Shown: one piece after another, positions 54,182-64,000 of the stretch
Layout: every line of letters starts with the position of its first letter
How positions within the stretch are numbered: position 1 is the first letter of the stretch
Origin: Euclidia mi
Taxonomy: Eukaryota; Arthropoda; Insecta; Lepidoptera; Erebidae
DNA length: 64,000 nucleotides
NCBI GenBank assembly: GCA_944739405.2
Contig: OX123187.2
Location: forward strand, 37,614,394 to 37,678,393
Reading direction: 5' to 3'
Notes under the pieces: model-generated
Databases searched by the model: none
What the model was told of the DNA's origin: nothing
The model's input: only the letters and a program-made list of their open reading frames with translations
Translations under genes and position numbers: made by a program

Positions 54182-56830
54182 CAGGATGTTTGGCACATGG
54201 TTGTCCAAATGAAGTAGGGATCTGGTTTGGGTCATTGCCAATGCATTAGACTCAGGCAAATTAAATTTTGTCTCACAGATTCAGCGATATGATTTTTTTT
54301 TTAATATTTTAAAGAAAATCCCAGAAATTTGGACTAATATTGAAAAAATGTTTAACGAATATGGGTTTAGCTATCGTAGTGATATTTTTTATTTTAGTTA
54401 ACTATTGCTACATTTTATTAAAATAATTATTTCCTGTAGAAATGTTGTAAAAAAATTATAACAGGCTGTCAAAGTTTCGAAAAGAGCTAAAAACAGAACA
54501 AAGTTCAATTTAGTATGATTAAAATAATAATAATAATAGTGATGGAGGTTTTCAACTTCCTTAAAATCTTCTTCAGTTCATACCCTTTAAAATGATGCAT
54601 CATAAGCCTAAAAAAGCATTCACTAAATAAAAAAAAATGCCAATTATTCTCGACCGGCCGAAAACATTAGAAGTTGGCTTTACCTACATTGCACCTATTT
54701 AAGGAATTAAAATTATGTGAAACAACTTAATATGCTGTTTCAGTATTGCACAGCACAAAATCTTTTTTTTTCCATTTAATATCTTTTGTTGCCATACAAA
54801 AGAAAAAAAAAATTTTTTTAATAAGGGAGAAAATAATATTTTGCGCCCAAGTGATACACTCTACTTTTCATCACTCACTATGAGAAAATAAAAGATGCCT
54901 CATTGTAATATTATTATTTCATAAAACAGAGTACCAACTACTTAAATTGAAATTAAGTAGTACCTAATAAAAAAACAACAAAATACCTTTTACATTTGAG
55001 ACATTTCCGCAATTATGAAAATTTATTAGCCTACAGTTTATTCCGCGCGTTTTTAATTTGATTTCTTTTTTTTATGCGCGTCTAAGGGCCGTCGAACCAG
55101 CCAATCTTTATTCAAACAAAACTTGCGTTCGATTTCTTTGGCGCTGAACACTAAGATGTTCCAAATTCAAAAAGTGCGCGGTAAAGATAATTGGAACCAA
55201 GTCGTCCTTTTCGTATATTTGTTATCGTCAAATTCACCGTTTCTGTAATCAGTTAGATTAATTTTATTGAGTTGTGTACAGCAATGGCGACTTATTCTAA
55301 TGAAGAATATGCAGGCATTTTGATGGCATATGGAAGTGCTAACTCCAATGCACGCGAAGCTCAAAAGATTTATGGAGAGCGGTATCCAAATAGCATCCGC
55401 ACGAAGAACACTCCAGACTTTCCATATGATTAAAACAAGTATTGCAGCTACGTTTCTTATGCTTCTTGTAGGATCCTGGTAAAATAATTCTAATATGCGT
55501 TCATCAATAGAAACGTCATGTTGTCTTACATTAAATCTTGGCTCTTGAAACTGCAAATTACCGGTTTCCCGTAAACGCCGATAAGTATTAGAGAATTTAC
55601 GGCGATCGGGCAAGCGCCTATTTGGATACCGCTCTCCATAAATCCTTTGAGCTTCGCGTGCATTGGAGTTAGCACTTCCATATGCCATCAAAATGTCTGC
55701 ATACTCTTCATTAGAATAAGTCGCCATTGCTTTACAAAACTCAATAAAATTAATCTAACTGATTACAGAAACGGTGAATTTGACGATAACAAATATACGA
55801 AAAGGACGACTTGGTTCCAATTATCTTTACCGCGCACTTTTTGAATTTGTAACATCTTAGTGTTCAGCGCCAAAGAAATCGAACGCAAGTTTTGTTTGAA
55901 TAAAGATTGGCTGGTTCGACGGCCCTTAGACGCGCATAAAAAAAAGAAATCAAATTAAAAACGCGCGAAATAAACTGTAGACTAATAAATTTTCATAATT
56001 GCGAAAATGTCTCAAATGTAAAAAGTATTTAGTTGTTTTTTTGTTAGATACCACTTAATTTCAATTTAAGTAAGCTAGTTGGTACTCTGTTTTATGAAAT
56101 AATGATGTTACAATGAGGCATCTTTTATTTTCTCATAGTGAGTGATGAAAAGTAGAGTGTATCACTTGGGCGCAAAATATTATTTTCTCCCTTATTAATT
56201 TTTTTTTCTTTTGTATGGCAACAAAAGATATTAAACGGTAAAAAAAAAAGATTTTGTGCTGGGCAAGACTGAAACAGCATATTAAGTTTTTTCACGTTAT
56301 TTTAATTCCTCAAATAGGTGCAATGTAGGTAAAGCCAACTTCTAATCTTTTCGGCCGGTCGAGAATAATTGGCATTTTTTTTTATTTAGTGAATGAGTTT
56401 ATAGGCTTATGATGCATCATTTTAAAGGGTATGAACTAAAGAAGTTTTTAAGGAAGTTGAAAACCTCCATCACTATTATTATGATTATTTTTTAATCATA
56501 CTAAATTGAAATTTGTTCTGTTTTTAGCTCTTTTCGAAACTTTGACAGCCTGTTATAATTTTTTTACAACGTTTCTACAGGAAATAATTATTTTAATAAA
56601 ATGTAGCAATAGTTAACTTAAATAAAAAATATCACTACGAGAGCTAAACCCATATTCGTTAAACATTTTTTCAATATTAGTCCAAATTTCTGGGTTTTTC
56701 TTTAAAATATTAAAAAAAATCATATCGCTGAAACTGTGAGACAAAATTTAATTTGCCTGAGTCCAACGCATTGGCAATGACCCAAACCAGATCCCTACTT
56801 CATTTGGACAACCATGTGCCAAACACCCTG
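54182..56830. mobile_element. Inverted-dimer mariner-type element, hairpin with about 1.2-kb arms
   Basis: Left arm 54182-55395 and right arm 55617-56830 are reverse complements along their length with scattered mismatches (for example tggcacatggttgtccaaat, ctggtttgggtcattgccaa). The spacer is 221 bp. Outer ends CAGGATGTTTGGCACATGG / CAGGGTGTTTGGCACATGG are flanked by TA, and the host repeat closes up across the site. Both arms encode the start of the same protein. Confidence 0.93.
55390..55727 (-). pseudogene. Transposase N-terminus (DUF4817-like HTH) on the right arm
   Basis: Starts M-A-T-Y-S-N-E-E-Y-A-D-I-L-M-A-Y-G, then A-Q-R-I-Y-G-E-R-Y-P-N-R-R-L-P-D-R-R-K-F, T-Y-R-R-L-R-E-T-G and D-E-R-I-L-E-L-F-Y-Q-D-P-T-R-S-I-R. 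This is the helix-turn-helix region found ahead of Tc1/mariner-type transposases in insects. It runs out of the spacer into the antisense of the other arm, so the catalytic domain is missing. The left arm repeats the first 38 residues (from 55281, + strand). Confidence 0.75.
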
Positions 56831-57248
56831 TATATTAGATTTAAGTATACATACAACGAACGTGATTTTCTTTAATAGATGATGGTACGGAACCCTTTGT
56901 GCGCGATTCCGACTCGCACTTGCCCAATTTTTTTTAAAGAAGTCTTTGTTTATTTTTAACAAAATTAAAATATTTCTAAAGTATCATAAAAAAAAAAACA
57001 ACTCAAATACACTTATTAAATAATCAACACCTAAAAGTTAAGTAATTAACCATATTACTTAGTTAAACACTACTTATACTCATCATGGCACTTTTAAATA
57101 ACAGTAATTGAATTATTTATGTCTAAGGTATGCTTCGTTATTATCTCGTTTTAGTATCTATATAATAAGTATTGTGCTTATATTATTATAAGAATCAACA
57201 TTTGGTGCGTTTCATTATAATTAAATTCAGTCTTCATCTGAGCAACAA

Positions 57249-57614
57249 TTAATACAAATAAAATATATAGATAGTGTCTCCTGTAACACATCCTTCATGT
57301 GCCCACATCTTACAAATGATACACTCTACCCAATATTCATTATTTGAATCTGTGTAAGCTTCACCACAAACCAGGCAATACCACTCTTCAGATTTAGATT
57401 TGGAATCTGAACATAAAATCCGTTTTTTAGCTTTATCCACCATTGATTTACCTTTGCCTTTGCCCTTCCCCTTTCCTTTGCCTTTTCCTTTAATTTTGTT
57501 ATTTGTTTTCTGTTTTCTCTTCGTCTTTTCCTCATATTCTTTTTGCAAAGCTTCTTTTTGAGGAGCTTCTTTTCCAAAATATATTTCAGCGCACTTGAGT
57601 AGGTAGGAAGCCAT
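57249..57614 (-). pseudogene. pogo transposase C-terminal fragment with PHD-like finger
   Basis: 122 codons: a basic low-complexity run of K-G repeats (about residues 43-56), a K-K-R-I-L basic patch, then W-Y-C-L-V-C-G-E-A...E-C-I-I-C-K-M-W-A-H-E-G-C, a C-x2-C...C-x2-C...H-x2-C pattern of a PHD-type zinc finger. It ends in an unrelated tail. Placement inside pogo ends suggests the C-terminus of that transposase. Confidence 0.6.
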
Positions 57615-58324
57615 CTTACCTTCTTATTCTGCAGTAGGTAAATACTTGTCTAGGCTTTATATAACCAACTTTTAAACTTTCATTATTCTTCTTTTTTTAT
57701 ATATCTATAAAAAGAGACGTGACATAATTGGGAAATCTGACTAGCTTTTCGAATACTAATATTTTTTCTAAAACTTCACTTGCCGCTATCTCGTAAACAT
57801 CTTGGCTTTGTGTTGCCCATTCTGATTTTCTTTTATAGAAGATCATTCTAGAAGAAAGGAAAATAAAAATAAGTAGGTAGGTATGATGTAGATAACTTGG
57901 GGCATGTTGTAAGACGTTACAACAAGCCCCGGTATTTTGTTACAACTAGCCCCAAGGTATGATTTTTAACATTTAGCAAGATAATTATTTAAACAATTTA
58001 GCAATCTTAAAAACTGTTAGGTACACATTATCAGAGATAGAGACATTTGAATGTAATGAAGACATAGAAAGTTTGATATTAGTCGATGATAATAACGCAA
58101 ACCAAAATTTTACGATAGTACATATTTTATTACCTGGCAAAAATTAAGCGCGTGCACACATCCGCTCACTGCGCCGGCCGGTGGGACCCTGGCTATGGCA
58201 AGATGGTATGGCACGGTTTATAGGTCAAATCGAGTCAAAGAAATACGTTAATAAAGTTTAAGATCCTAGTGAAAAAAGCCTGTTAATACTTACCTACCCC
58301 TGTTACAACAAGCCCCAAATACTA

Positions 58325-59300
58325 TGTATGTGATGTGTGTAAACGTAATGTAGAGCGACCTCTACATTACGTTTTGCTAACAGTCAACAGAGTGCCTGCC
58401 TCCCTCACTCACACTCACACACTTAAAATGTTATTCATTTTACTGATGACCATTTAAATTGAGATAATATCTGAATATACCTATAAAGACAATATTTTTT
58501 GTCGATTCGCGCGGCCCGTCTCTACGGAACGTCGAAGGACACCGGTGGTTTTCCGTCGCCCGCCTCTTCAAGGCGGAGCGTGAGTCTGTAAAGAGTTTAC
58601 CCGACCAAACAAAAGAAAGAAGTTATCTGTAGAAACTTAAATGCTTGGAAAATTTTCTCACTTTTTTACTGGTTTTTCCTATTTAGGTACTAAATTTGCG
58701 TAAGATTTTTATTAAACAGGAAAAATATTTTGCAACTCATATCTACGTCAATTCGATATACTTATTTACCTATCTGTAAATTCTTCTGAGAATCAGATTT
58801 TTCTGAGAACAATCAGTTGACCTCATCGCAATAAAACATCTTGAGATCATTAATACCTAAGTAAGCATACCTACTTATTATTCAATACATATGTAGGTAG
58901 GTAGGTACCTATACTCGAGGGTGTATATGAATTTAATAATAATTATAAATTATAATAATAATGACAGGAACCAGTTTCCCCCAGTTTCTTTCGCGTTATT
59001 TCCGGTGTTTGGACTTTTGTCCCAATACCGGCCAGCGCCACCAGACTGTAATTAGGCCCAGCAGTCTAATTACAGTCTGTATTTAGCCCTACGTAGTCCT
59101 CTATCTTCCAGTGAAAGTCCCTTTAAAATGCCCATGCCCATGTCCATTTAGCCATTCCAGAGATTATATCGGACAATCGGAAAGATGAAGAGACCAAAAA
59201 CGCTTTGGTTATGACTCTATATCGTGTAACTATATATCTACTATTGAAAAGCATAGTTATTTTGATATCACAGACAGAATCTCGTTTTATTTAAATATAT
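58325..59300. other. Non-coding stretch with two short palindromes
   Basis: Perfect inverted repeats at 58341-58374 (15-bp arms, 4-nt loop) and 59042-59079 (14-bp arms, 10-nt loop). A GC-richer patch at 58505-58590 (gcgcggcccgtctctacgga) of unknown nature. GTAGGTA-type microsatellite near 58890. No gene seen. Confidence 0.5.
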
Positions 59301-59309
59301 GACTTTATA

Positions 59310-59560
59310 GACTGCCTCGTTGTAAATGTGCGCGAGGGATTGGGCGGTCTCGGGTTCGATTCCCGGGTCGGGCAAAGTGTTATTGGGTTTTTACGTAAGG
59401 AAATTCTCAGTAGCAGCACGGAGTCTGGTTATGTGCCCAGTACGGCAATAGGCTCGCCCCCTATTACGTGGGACCAAAAAATCATGGCGAAATGTGGGTG
59501 TAATATTACACCTCTGCCTACCCCTTCGGGGATACAGGCGTGAGTCTATAAATAAAATAA
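59310..59560 (+). repeat. SINE family B with tRNA-like head
   Basis: B box gggttcgattcccgggtcgg after a degenerate A-box region, then gcaaagtgttattgggtttt, gagtctggttatgtgcccag, cggcaataggctcgccccct, and the tail cctctgcctaccccttcggg + gatacaggcgtgagtctata, ending in aaataaaataaataa. Confidence 0.88.
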
Positions 59561-59755
59561 ATAAATATAGAGATATTGAGATACAGGTGTATAATAGGTA
59601 TATATAGGTGTCTTTAAAAAAAGAAACAACAAATATTTAAGAGAAGAATGTGATGGAAGAATTATATACCTACAAAATATTAATGTTCACGACTGCGCTG
59701 CTAAGTATAACAGCTGTGGATAAGCTATAGCATGTAAAGGAGTGTGACCATTTAC

Positions 59756-59819
59756 AGTTCTAAAACCCATACCAGTAGACCAAGAAAATTCTTGGTCTAC
59801 TGGTATGGGTGTTAGAACT
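59756..59819. repeat. Near-perfect palindrome, about 31-bp arms
   Basis: Inner arms 59765-59786 and 59789-59810 are perfect (acccataccagtagaccaag + aa) with a 2-nt loop; outward extension carries one mismatch. Confidence 0.95.
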
Positions 59820-59989
59820 ATAAATGAAAAATAGGGTTTGCTCTGAATTCTCTCATTTATTCTGAAGTTTATTTTTCGAAAGTACGGTAGTCTATTCAGT
59901 CTAGCTACAGGCCGACAAAAAATCTCGTATGCAATAGTAACCGACATTATGTACCTACATATTATGCAGAATTGCAGATGATTTGTGTT

Positions 59990-60260
59990 TTGGGGTGGAA
60001 TTCCCAGAAAGTCTACAACAGCTCACGTCCAGCTTTAATAAGTCTTGTCAAAAATTTTGCCCGAAGTTCAGTGCCAAAACGATGAGGGTGATGTGTCTTT
60101 ATTCTCACGGTCACTAACCATGACCATCAACTCGGTGAGGATTAGAACGAACTGAAGCAGGTCGACGACTTTCGTTATATGTCCGCCACATAAACAAAGT
60201 GTAACCATGATGCTGAAGCCAATAGCAGGATCAGTGCAGCAGCTACAATATTCGGCATGA
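59990..60260 (+). pseudogene. RTE-like RT scrap
   Basis: After T-M-T-I-N-S-V and a frame change, E-L-K-Q-V-D-D-F-R-Y-M-S-A-T follows the '(I)TING...L..V.DF.YLG' pattern of RTE-like RTs downstream of the catalytic box. Confidence 0.5.
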
Positions 60261-60565
60261 TGGACTCTAATTTCTTCTGATCACTTGACTTGCGATGGCC
60301 TCGGATGTCCGAAGAACGAATGGCCAAGTGCACCTTCTATTCAGAAATCAAAGAAAAGATCAGAAATCAAAAAAAGATCTAGAGCAGGTTTTCCCGTAAT
60401 TACACAGTGTACTCCATTTGGCTTGGTATTTAACCGCTCTAAGGCACCGTGTCGCCATCTTAGTTAACTAGAGGTACCTAAACAATAAATATTGCAGCGT
60501 TCGGCGCTCGTCAATCTTTAATTACAATGGTAATCTTATGAAAAAAGGATGGAAACTAAAATACC

Positions 60566-60850
60566 TTTTGACGTGACAACGTCTTATAAATTGGTTTGCC
60601 GGGTGACACTTCAAGAAACTGCGTTACGCTCCGCTCACGTTATGCGCTCACAATGAGAGCGAGTGAGAGGCACGCGTCCCGCCTAAGAGCGAGAGAGACA
60701 GACATAAAAAGTGAAAGGCACGCGTCTTTCATCCTTCTTCCTACTATACGAATGAATATTCACATTAAAATTATTTTACCACTCAGTCGTTGTCACGTAA
60801 AACTTTCGCCCGTATACCGACTTTACAGGCAACCAATTTTTTTCGAATAT
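60566..60850. repeat. Unclassified inverted-repeat element
   Basis: ttttgacgtgacaacg on the left pairs with cgttgtcacgtaaaa on the right; between are cacgcgtcccgcctaagagc and a gagagagacagac run. The segment ccgtataccgactttacagg beyond the right arm also occurs at 18530-18560 inside the hAT. Confidence 0.5.
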
Positions 60851-60929
60851 TAATTTTAACTAGATAATCAAAATCATACAAAGTTATTAAACGGGTTTAA
60901 TCGTGTAGATTAAACTAATTTTAGGTAAG

Positions 60930-61175
60930 TCATCATCATCATCATCAGCCTTTAACAGTCCACTGCTGGACTAGGCCTCTCCTTTGAAAGGAGGAATTGG
61001 CCTACTATACCACGCTGGTCAAACGGGTTGGTATAGGGGTTGTATCAAGTTTTCCTTCTCCTACAGTGCTGTTCTCTGCATAATATGCTACCTCTGTCGG
61101 CTCTAACGACACCCAAGGGATGATATGGGGTGGTGACATTCCGTATTCTTAATCCGTCACCACACGGATAAGGAA
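60930..61175 (+). repeat. Interspersed repeat family C
   Basis: catcatcatcagcctttaac through ccacgctggtcaaacgggtt to aatccgtcaccacacggata. It ends in the palindrome at 61155-61216. Confidence 0.75.
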
Positions 61176-61412
61176 TTTTAGGTACTTACCTAAATATCCT
61201 TATCCGTGTGGTGACGTTTATACTTATAAATACGATGGTGTTTATACTTATAAATACATTAATTATGTTATACCAACGTTTTGTCCGACTTGCTACGGTC
61301 ATCCCTGCGCGACCACGGCCGACGAAATGCTGAAACGTCAAATTATTATTAGGTATTGTAAAGAATCAATTTTATTGGTTGATGTCATAATTATTCTGAG
61401 CATGAAGGTACC

Positions 61413-61596
61413 AGCCCCCTTAGCCAAATGGCATTCGATTAACGGTATCGCTAATCGCTAAGTGCAAAAATGTATGGAAATGACATAAGCCTTCGTTATA
61501 TCACATGGTCAACGAAGAAGAAATTCCTTATGTTGCCATGGCAACCAAGCGTTAACGAAAGTAGATATCAGAGCGAATGCCGTTTGGCTAGGGCCT
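61413..61596. mobile_element. MITE, AGCCCCCTTAGC family, copy 2
   Basis: AGCCCCCTTAGCCAAATGGC to tttggctagggcct, aligned throughout with 31450-31635 (ctaatcgctaagtgcaaaaa, ttatgttgccatggcaacca). Confidence 0.85.
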
Positions 61597-62046
61597 CTGG
61601 GCATTTCTAGCACGTGGGATAACGTAGGTATATAGAAATTAACAAACTGTAACATGTGCAATTGAAACCAAGCGCCGAATATGCGAGCTAATAATGTATC
61701 AATTAAATTTATCAATTGCGATATTAGTATGCGTAGAGAACTGGCGTTGGCACAGTCAAAATACACATGGTACTGACAAACGAGGACTTTGGTTTATGGC
61801 TAGCTGAATTTCAACCGTTAGCAGAAGCAGAGTCGTGATGGTACGACCAAGATCATGTCGACGATGGTATAAAACAGTGTTTTTTTTTGTTGCTTTTTCC
61901 ATGTATTATACAGAGTGGCGCAAAATTAATGACCATATAGAAATTCCTTATATTTTTTATGACATCTCCTGTCATTCTGATATTGAAAATTTTGTTATAG
62001 TAGGTAATCAAATGTAAAATTCACTAAAAATAATCATGGACTGCTT

Positions 62047-62637
62047 CCCCCCCGTGGGATCTCCACCTTGTCGTGGCTTAGTAACCGTGAATTGGTCACC
62101 CGCGGTGAAGCTAAGAGGGATCCAGGAGGGGACGCTCCGCGTGGGCTTGACGGAGGCCTGCGCAGGATGCGTCCAAAGGGGCGGGTGCGAGGGACAGTTC
62201 TTCTGTCCCTCGCAGTCGGCTGCGGTCGCGGGAGGAGAGGCGTGTCGGTGTTGCGTTGCCGCGCGCCCTATCTCCCGCGACCAAATGGAGGCGCACCATC
62301 GTTGCGTCGCGGTGGGGCCGCAGAGGAAGAGGAGATGCGGTGTTGCGTTGCCGTCCTCCCTATCCTCTGCGGCCGCTGAGTGTTTAGGCGGCGGAGCCCA
62401 ACACCTTCATCCGCCGCCAAGGGGGTTTTGTTCGGGGCCCGCCTGACCATCTGGCGGGCCAATACCCATCGGGGGGTAGCGAGGAATGCTTCAGCGATAC
62501 CTGACCCTCTGACATACGGGTACGTGAGGAATACGGGTTGGTTTTTAGTCAGTAAGAGTCTGACAGTCCCCTTCGCCCGTCCCCCAGGGCGGAGGGACTC
62601 CATGAGGATTTTCCAACCCGACACAAAAAAAAAAAAG
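62047..62637 (+). mobile_element. GC-rich non-autonomous retroposon with LINE-like tail
   Basis: A 15-bp duplication AATCATGGACTGCTT lies at 62032-62046 and 62638-62652. The element opens tcccccccgtgggatctcca-like text, has an inverted pair gagggacagttcttctgtccctc, a middle rich in gcggtgttgcgttgccg words, and a 3' end ggtttttagtcagtaagagt + ctgacagtcccc, atgaggattttccaaccc, then a 12-base A run. The tail resembles that of lepidopteran R1/L1-type LINEs, so it was probably mobilised by one. Overlapping frames in all phases are not taken as genes. Confidence 0.85.
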
Positions 62638-62652
62638 AATCATGGACTGCTT

Positions 62653-63399
62653 TACGTGAATTTGACTCTGCAGCGTATTTTGGTCAAAGGATTGAAGATG
62701 ATTCCGCATAAAACTCAGATGACTCATCAGCTGCTGTCTACTGATCACCGAGATCGTCTATAGTACAGCAAGCGCGACATAAATCTCAACCTTAAAGAGG
62801 ATAAGTTTTCTTCAAAATTAATTAATTTGGGTTTATTTAAAAACTCGGGTGTATGTTTAGAAATCACAGACTCTCACAGCTTTAAAAGAAAACATACACC
62901 AGGAAATAAGAAACATATCGCAGGAAGTGTTACGGTTACGTTACCAAAGCTGAACCAAATAGAGTCATTACTTTTGCGCCACCCGTTATTTTATCTGGCT
63001 AGTTATCGGGTAGCTCTTCGTATGGCCAAAACAGAAAAATCGAAAATATTGCCGAAATATATAAAATAAATGCCGAAATAATAAAAATTTGATTTTACCA
63101 GCGGCTTTAGATAAGACGGCGTTTTCTCGCATTGGAGCCCAAGGCACATTTTGGGTCGATGAGCCCTTGGAGTACCTAAGTAAGCGGCTATAGATATGAC
63201 TGTTCATATTCATCGTCTCTACATAAAAACCATATCGGTTAATTTTCTTGGACACAATCTTTATTGAAAAAATTGAATGAGCGAAACACATTAAGGAATT
63301 TTATATCATATAAAAATAGTGTTGGAACTGTTGAAAGAAGAATTTTGTCATTAATTCTGAATACAAGGATCTCAATTCTGTTTATAAATGCAGTAAATA
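62653..63399. other. No recognised gene
   Basis: Contains an 80-codon + strand frame (62827-63069) with K/H/T-rich text (S-H-S-F-K-R-K-H-T-P-G-N-K-K-H) that I cannot place; it may be the remains of a transposon gene into which the retroposon at 62047 jumped. 63085-63190 is GC-richer (gcgttttctcgcattggagc). Nothing firm. Confidence 0.3.
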
Positions 63400-63761
63400 A
63401 ATGAGACAAATTTGGCAACCAAGCTACAAGAAAATCTGCTAGATTTATCTGCCGATGGGATGCTGCAATTATAATTTAGGTTTGTCAATTTGGATACTTT
63501 TTGCTAAAGGGCAAATCAGAATATCTAGAAACAAAAATGAGGCTTTTTAGTGTTTGATTAAATTTGTCACCTCATAATTATACCTACATATGTGCCAGTT
63601 GACATTTTCATCGATGGCTTAAATAAAAGTAAGGAAATAATCGCGTAAGCTTGAAAAGCGACCCTTGTTTTTTTTGCAGTAGCTTACCCAATGTATCGCA
63701 ACTCTCCTAAAGACGCTTCGCAGCCCCCCACAGGGTCTCAACCCACAGGTTAAAAAACACT
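63400..63761 (+). mobile_element. 3' end of a decayed hAT (SCAND3/ZBED-like) element
   Basis: At about 63409 the + strand reads T-N-L-A-T-K-L-Q-E-N-L-L-D-L-S-A-D-G-M-L-Q-L then N-L-D-T-F, like the alpha-helical part of such transposases. At 63761 the sequence ends as the complement of CAGTGTTTTTTAACCTGTGG + GTTGAGACCC, a standard hAT terminus. Confidence 0.55.
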
Positions 63762-64000
63762 GGTATAAAAGGTGTATTATGCTTAAATTAGTTTATTAAT
63801 TTTTATTTGTTAAATTTAATTTTTTACTATTGTTGTATATTGTAATGTCTCAGTAATTATGTAAGTTGTTTAACCGTGTCATCGGAAGGATGCTGGTACT
63901 TAAGGCTCAGGTTTTCCTATTTTAAGTACCAGCCGCAAATAAATAGTAGCAACTTCATATGTTAATAATATAAATGTGTCTCATAATTGTAGTAACTTGT

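Larger units (their letters stand above)
53577..56928 (-). repeat. Repeat family E, reversed copy, split
   Basis: 53577-about 53910 and about 56850-56928 match 42521-42961 in reverse (agggttccgtacctaaaagg; aaccctttgtgcgcgattcc + gactcgcacttgccc). The gap holds another repeat (54017-54181 plus 56831-56845, opening ctagctgacccggcaaacgt and closing attttatatattagat) and the inverted dimer inside that. Confidence 0.8.
53282..58322 (-). mobile_element. pogo-type transposon with nested insertions
   Basis: Ends share gaggggcttgttgtaaca (left) and ggggcttgttgtaacagggg (right, reversed). TA at 53280-53281 and about 58323-58324. Further 'ggggcaagt...gtaaca' words lie just inside both ends. Near the right side a - strand frame (57249-57614) ends in a PHD-like Cys/His cluster, as in the pogo at 16302. 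The middle has been displaced by repeat E and its own inserts. Confidence 0.75.

Noticed and set aside
59330..59375. A functional tRNA gene
   Set aside because: The B box is good but the sequence continues into the SINE B body and tail, so it is a SINE head.
62036..62624. Several overlapping frames of 62-136 codons on both strands
   Set aside because: They lie wholly in the GC-rich retroposon, where few stop codons occur by chance; none shows a domain.

Overview
This window looks like a piece of a lepidopteran (moth or butterfly) nuclear genome. The evidence is the AT-rich background, the intron-split coding exons, and the repeat types: Helitron ends with a TCTATACTAATAT-like 5' end and a CTAG 3' end, tRNA-headed SINEs, and Jockey, RTE and CR1-like LINEs. 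No species can be named from the sequence alone. Host coding content is small and repeats fill most of the rest.

Three host loci are supported. (1) The 3' end of an unrecognised membrane-protein gene on the + strand (exons 1011-1113 and 2467-2717). (2) A complete intronless 514-residue gene on the - strand (6431-7975) that I do not recognise. (3) A nine-exon + strand gene (25455-46701) for a cytosolic non-specific dipeptidase of peptidase family M20 (CNDP2-like). It has an N-terminal extension that could give a mitochondrial form. Its introns are swollen by repeats; intron 7 alone is about 7.8 kb.

Region by region: 1-4270 holds LINE debris, a MITE touching a splice acceptor, and a hAT-like element inside a SINE. 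8640-20470 is one Jockey-type LINE broken by at least three later insertions: a long-terminal-inverted-repeat element carrying a rearranged Helitron satellite, a PIF/Harbinger element, and an unidentified insert that contains a hAT, which in turn contains a SINE, a pogo element and a mariner-type MITE. 20679-22395 holds a Helitron, a Penelope-like GIY-YIG endonuclease and a hAT MITE. 23053-25424 is a nearly intact hAT transposon whose end lies 30 bases before the dipeptidase start codon. 35387-43154 (dipeptidase intron 7) contains tandemly duplicated Helitrons, a Harbinger deletion derivative and a CR1-like LINE. 47655-50300 holds a SINE, an RTE-like LINE and a MITE. 52140-58322 is a four-level nest whose core is an inverted-dimer mariner-type element, a hairpin with arms of about 1.2 kb. 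59300-64000 holds SINEs, MITEs, a GC-rich retroposon with a 15-bp target-site duplication and a hAT remnant.

Exact target-site duplications let many insertions be placed and ordered. The most unusual observations are the rearranged Helitron satellites rich in YY1/Pho-like motifs, the long-TIR element with a 5-bp duplication, the giant inverted dimer, a set of tiny-loop perfect palindromes suggestive of template switching, and the two-start dipeptidase with a young hAT at its promoter. No operon, CRISPR array, rRNA gene or functional tRNA gene was seen.
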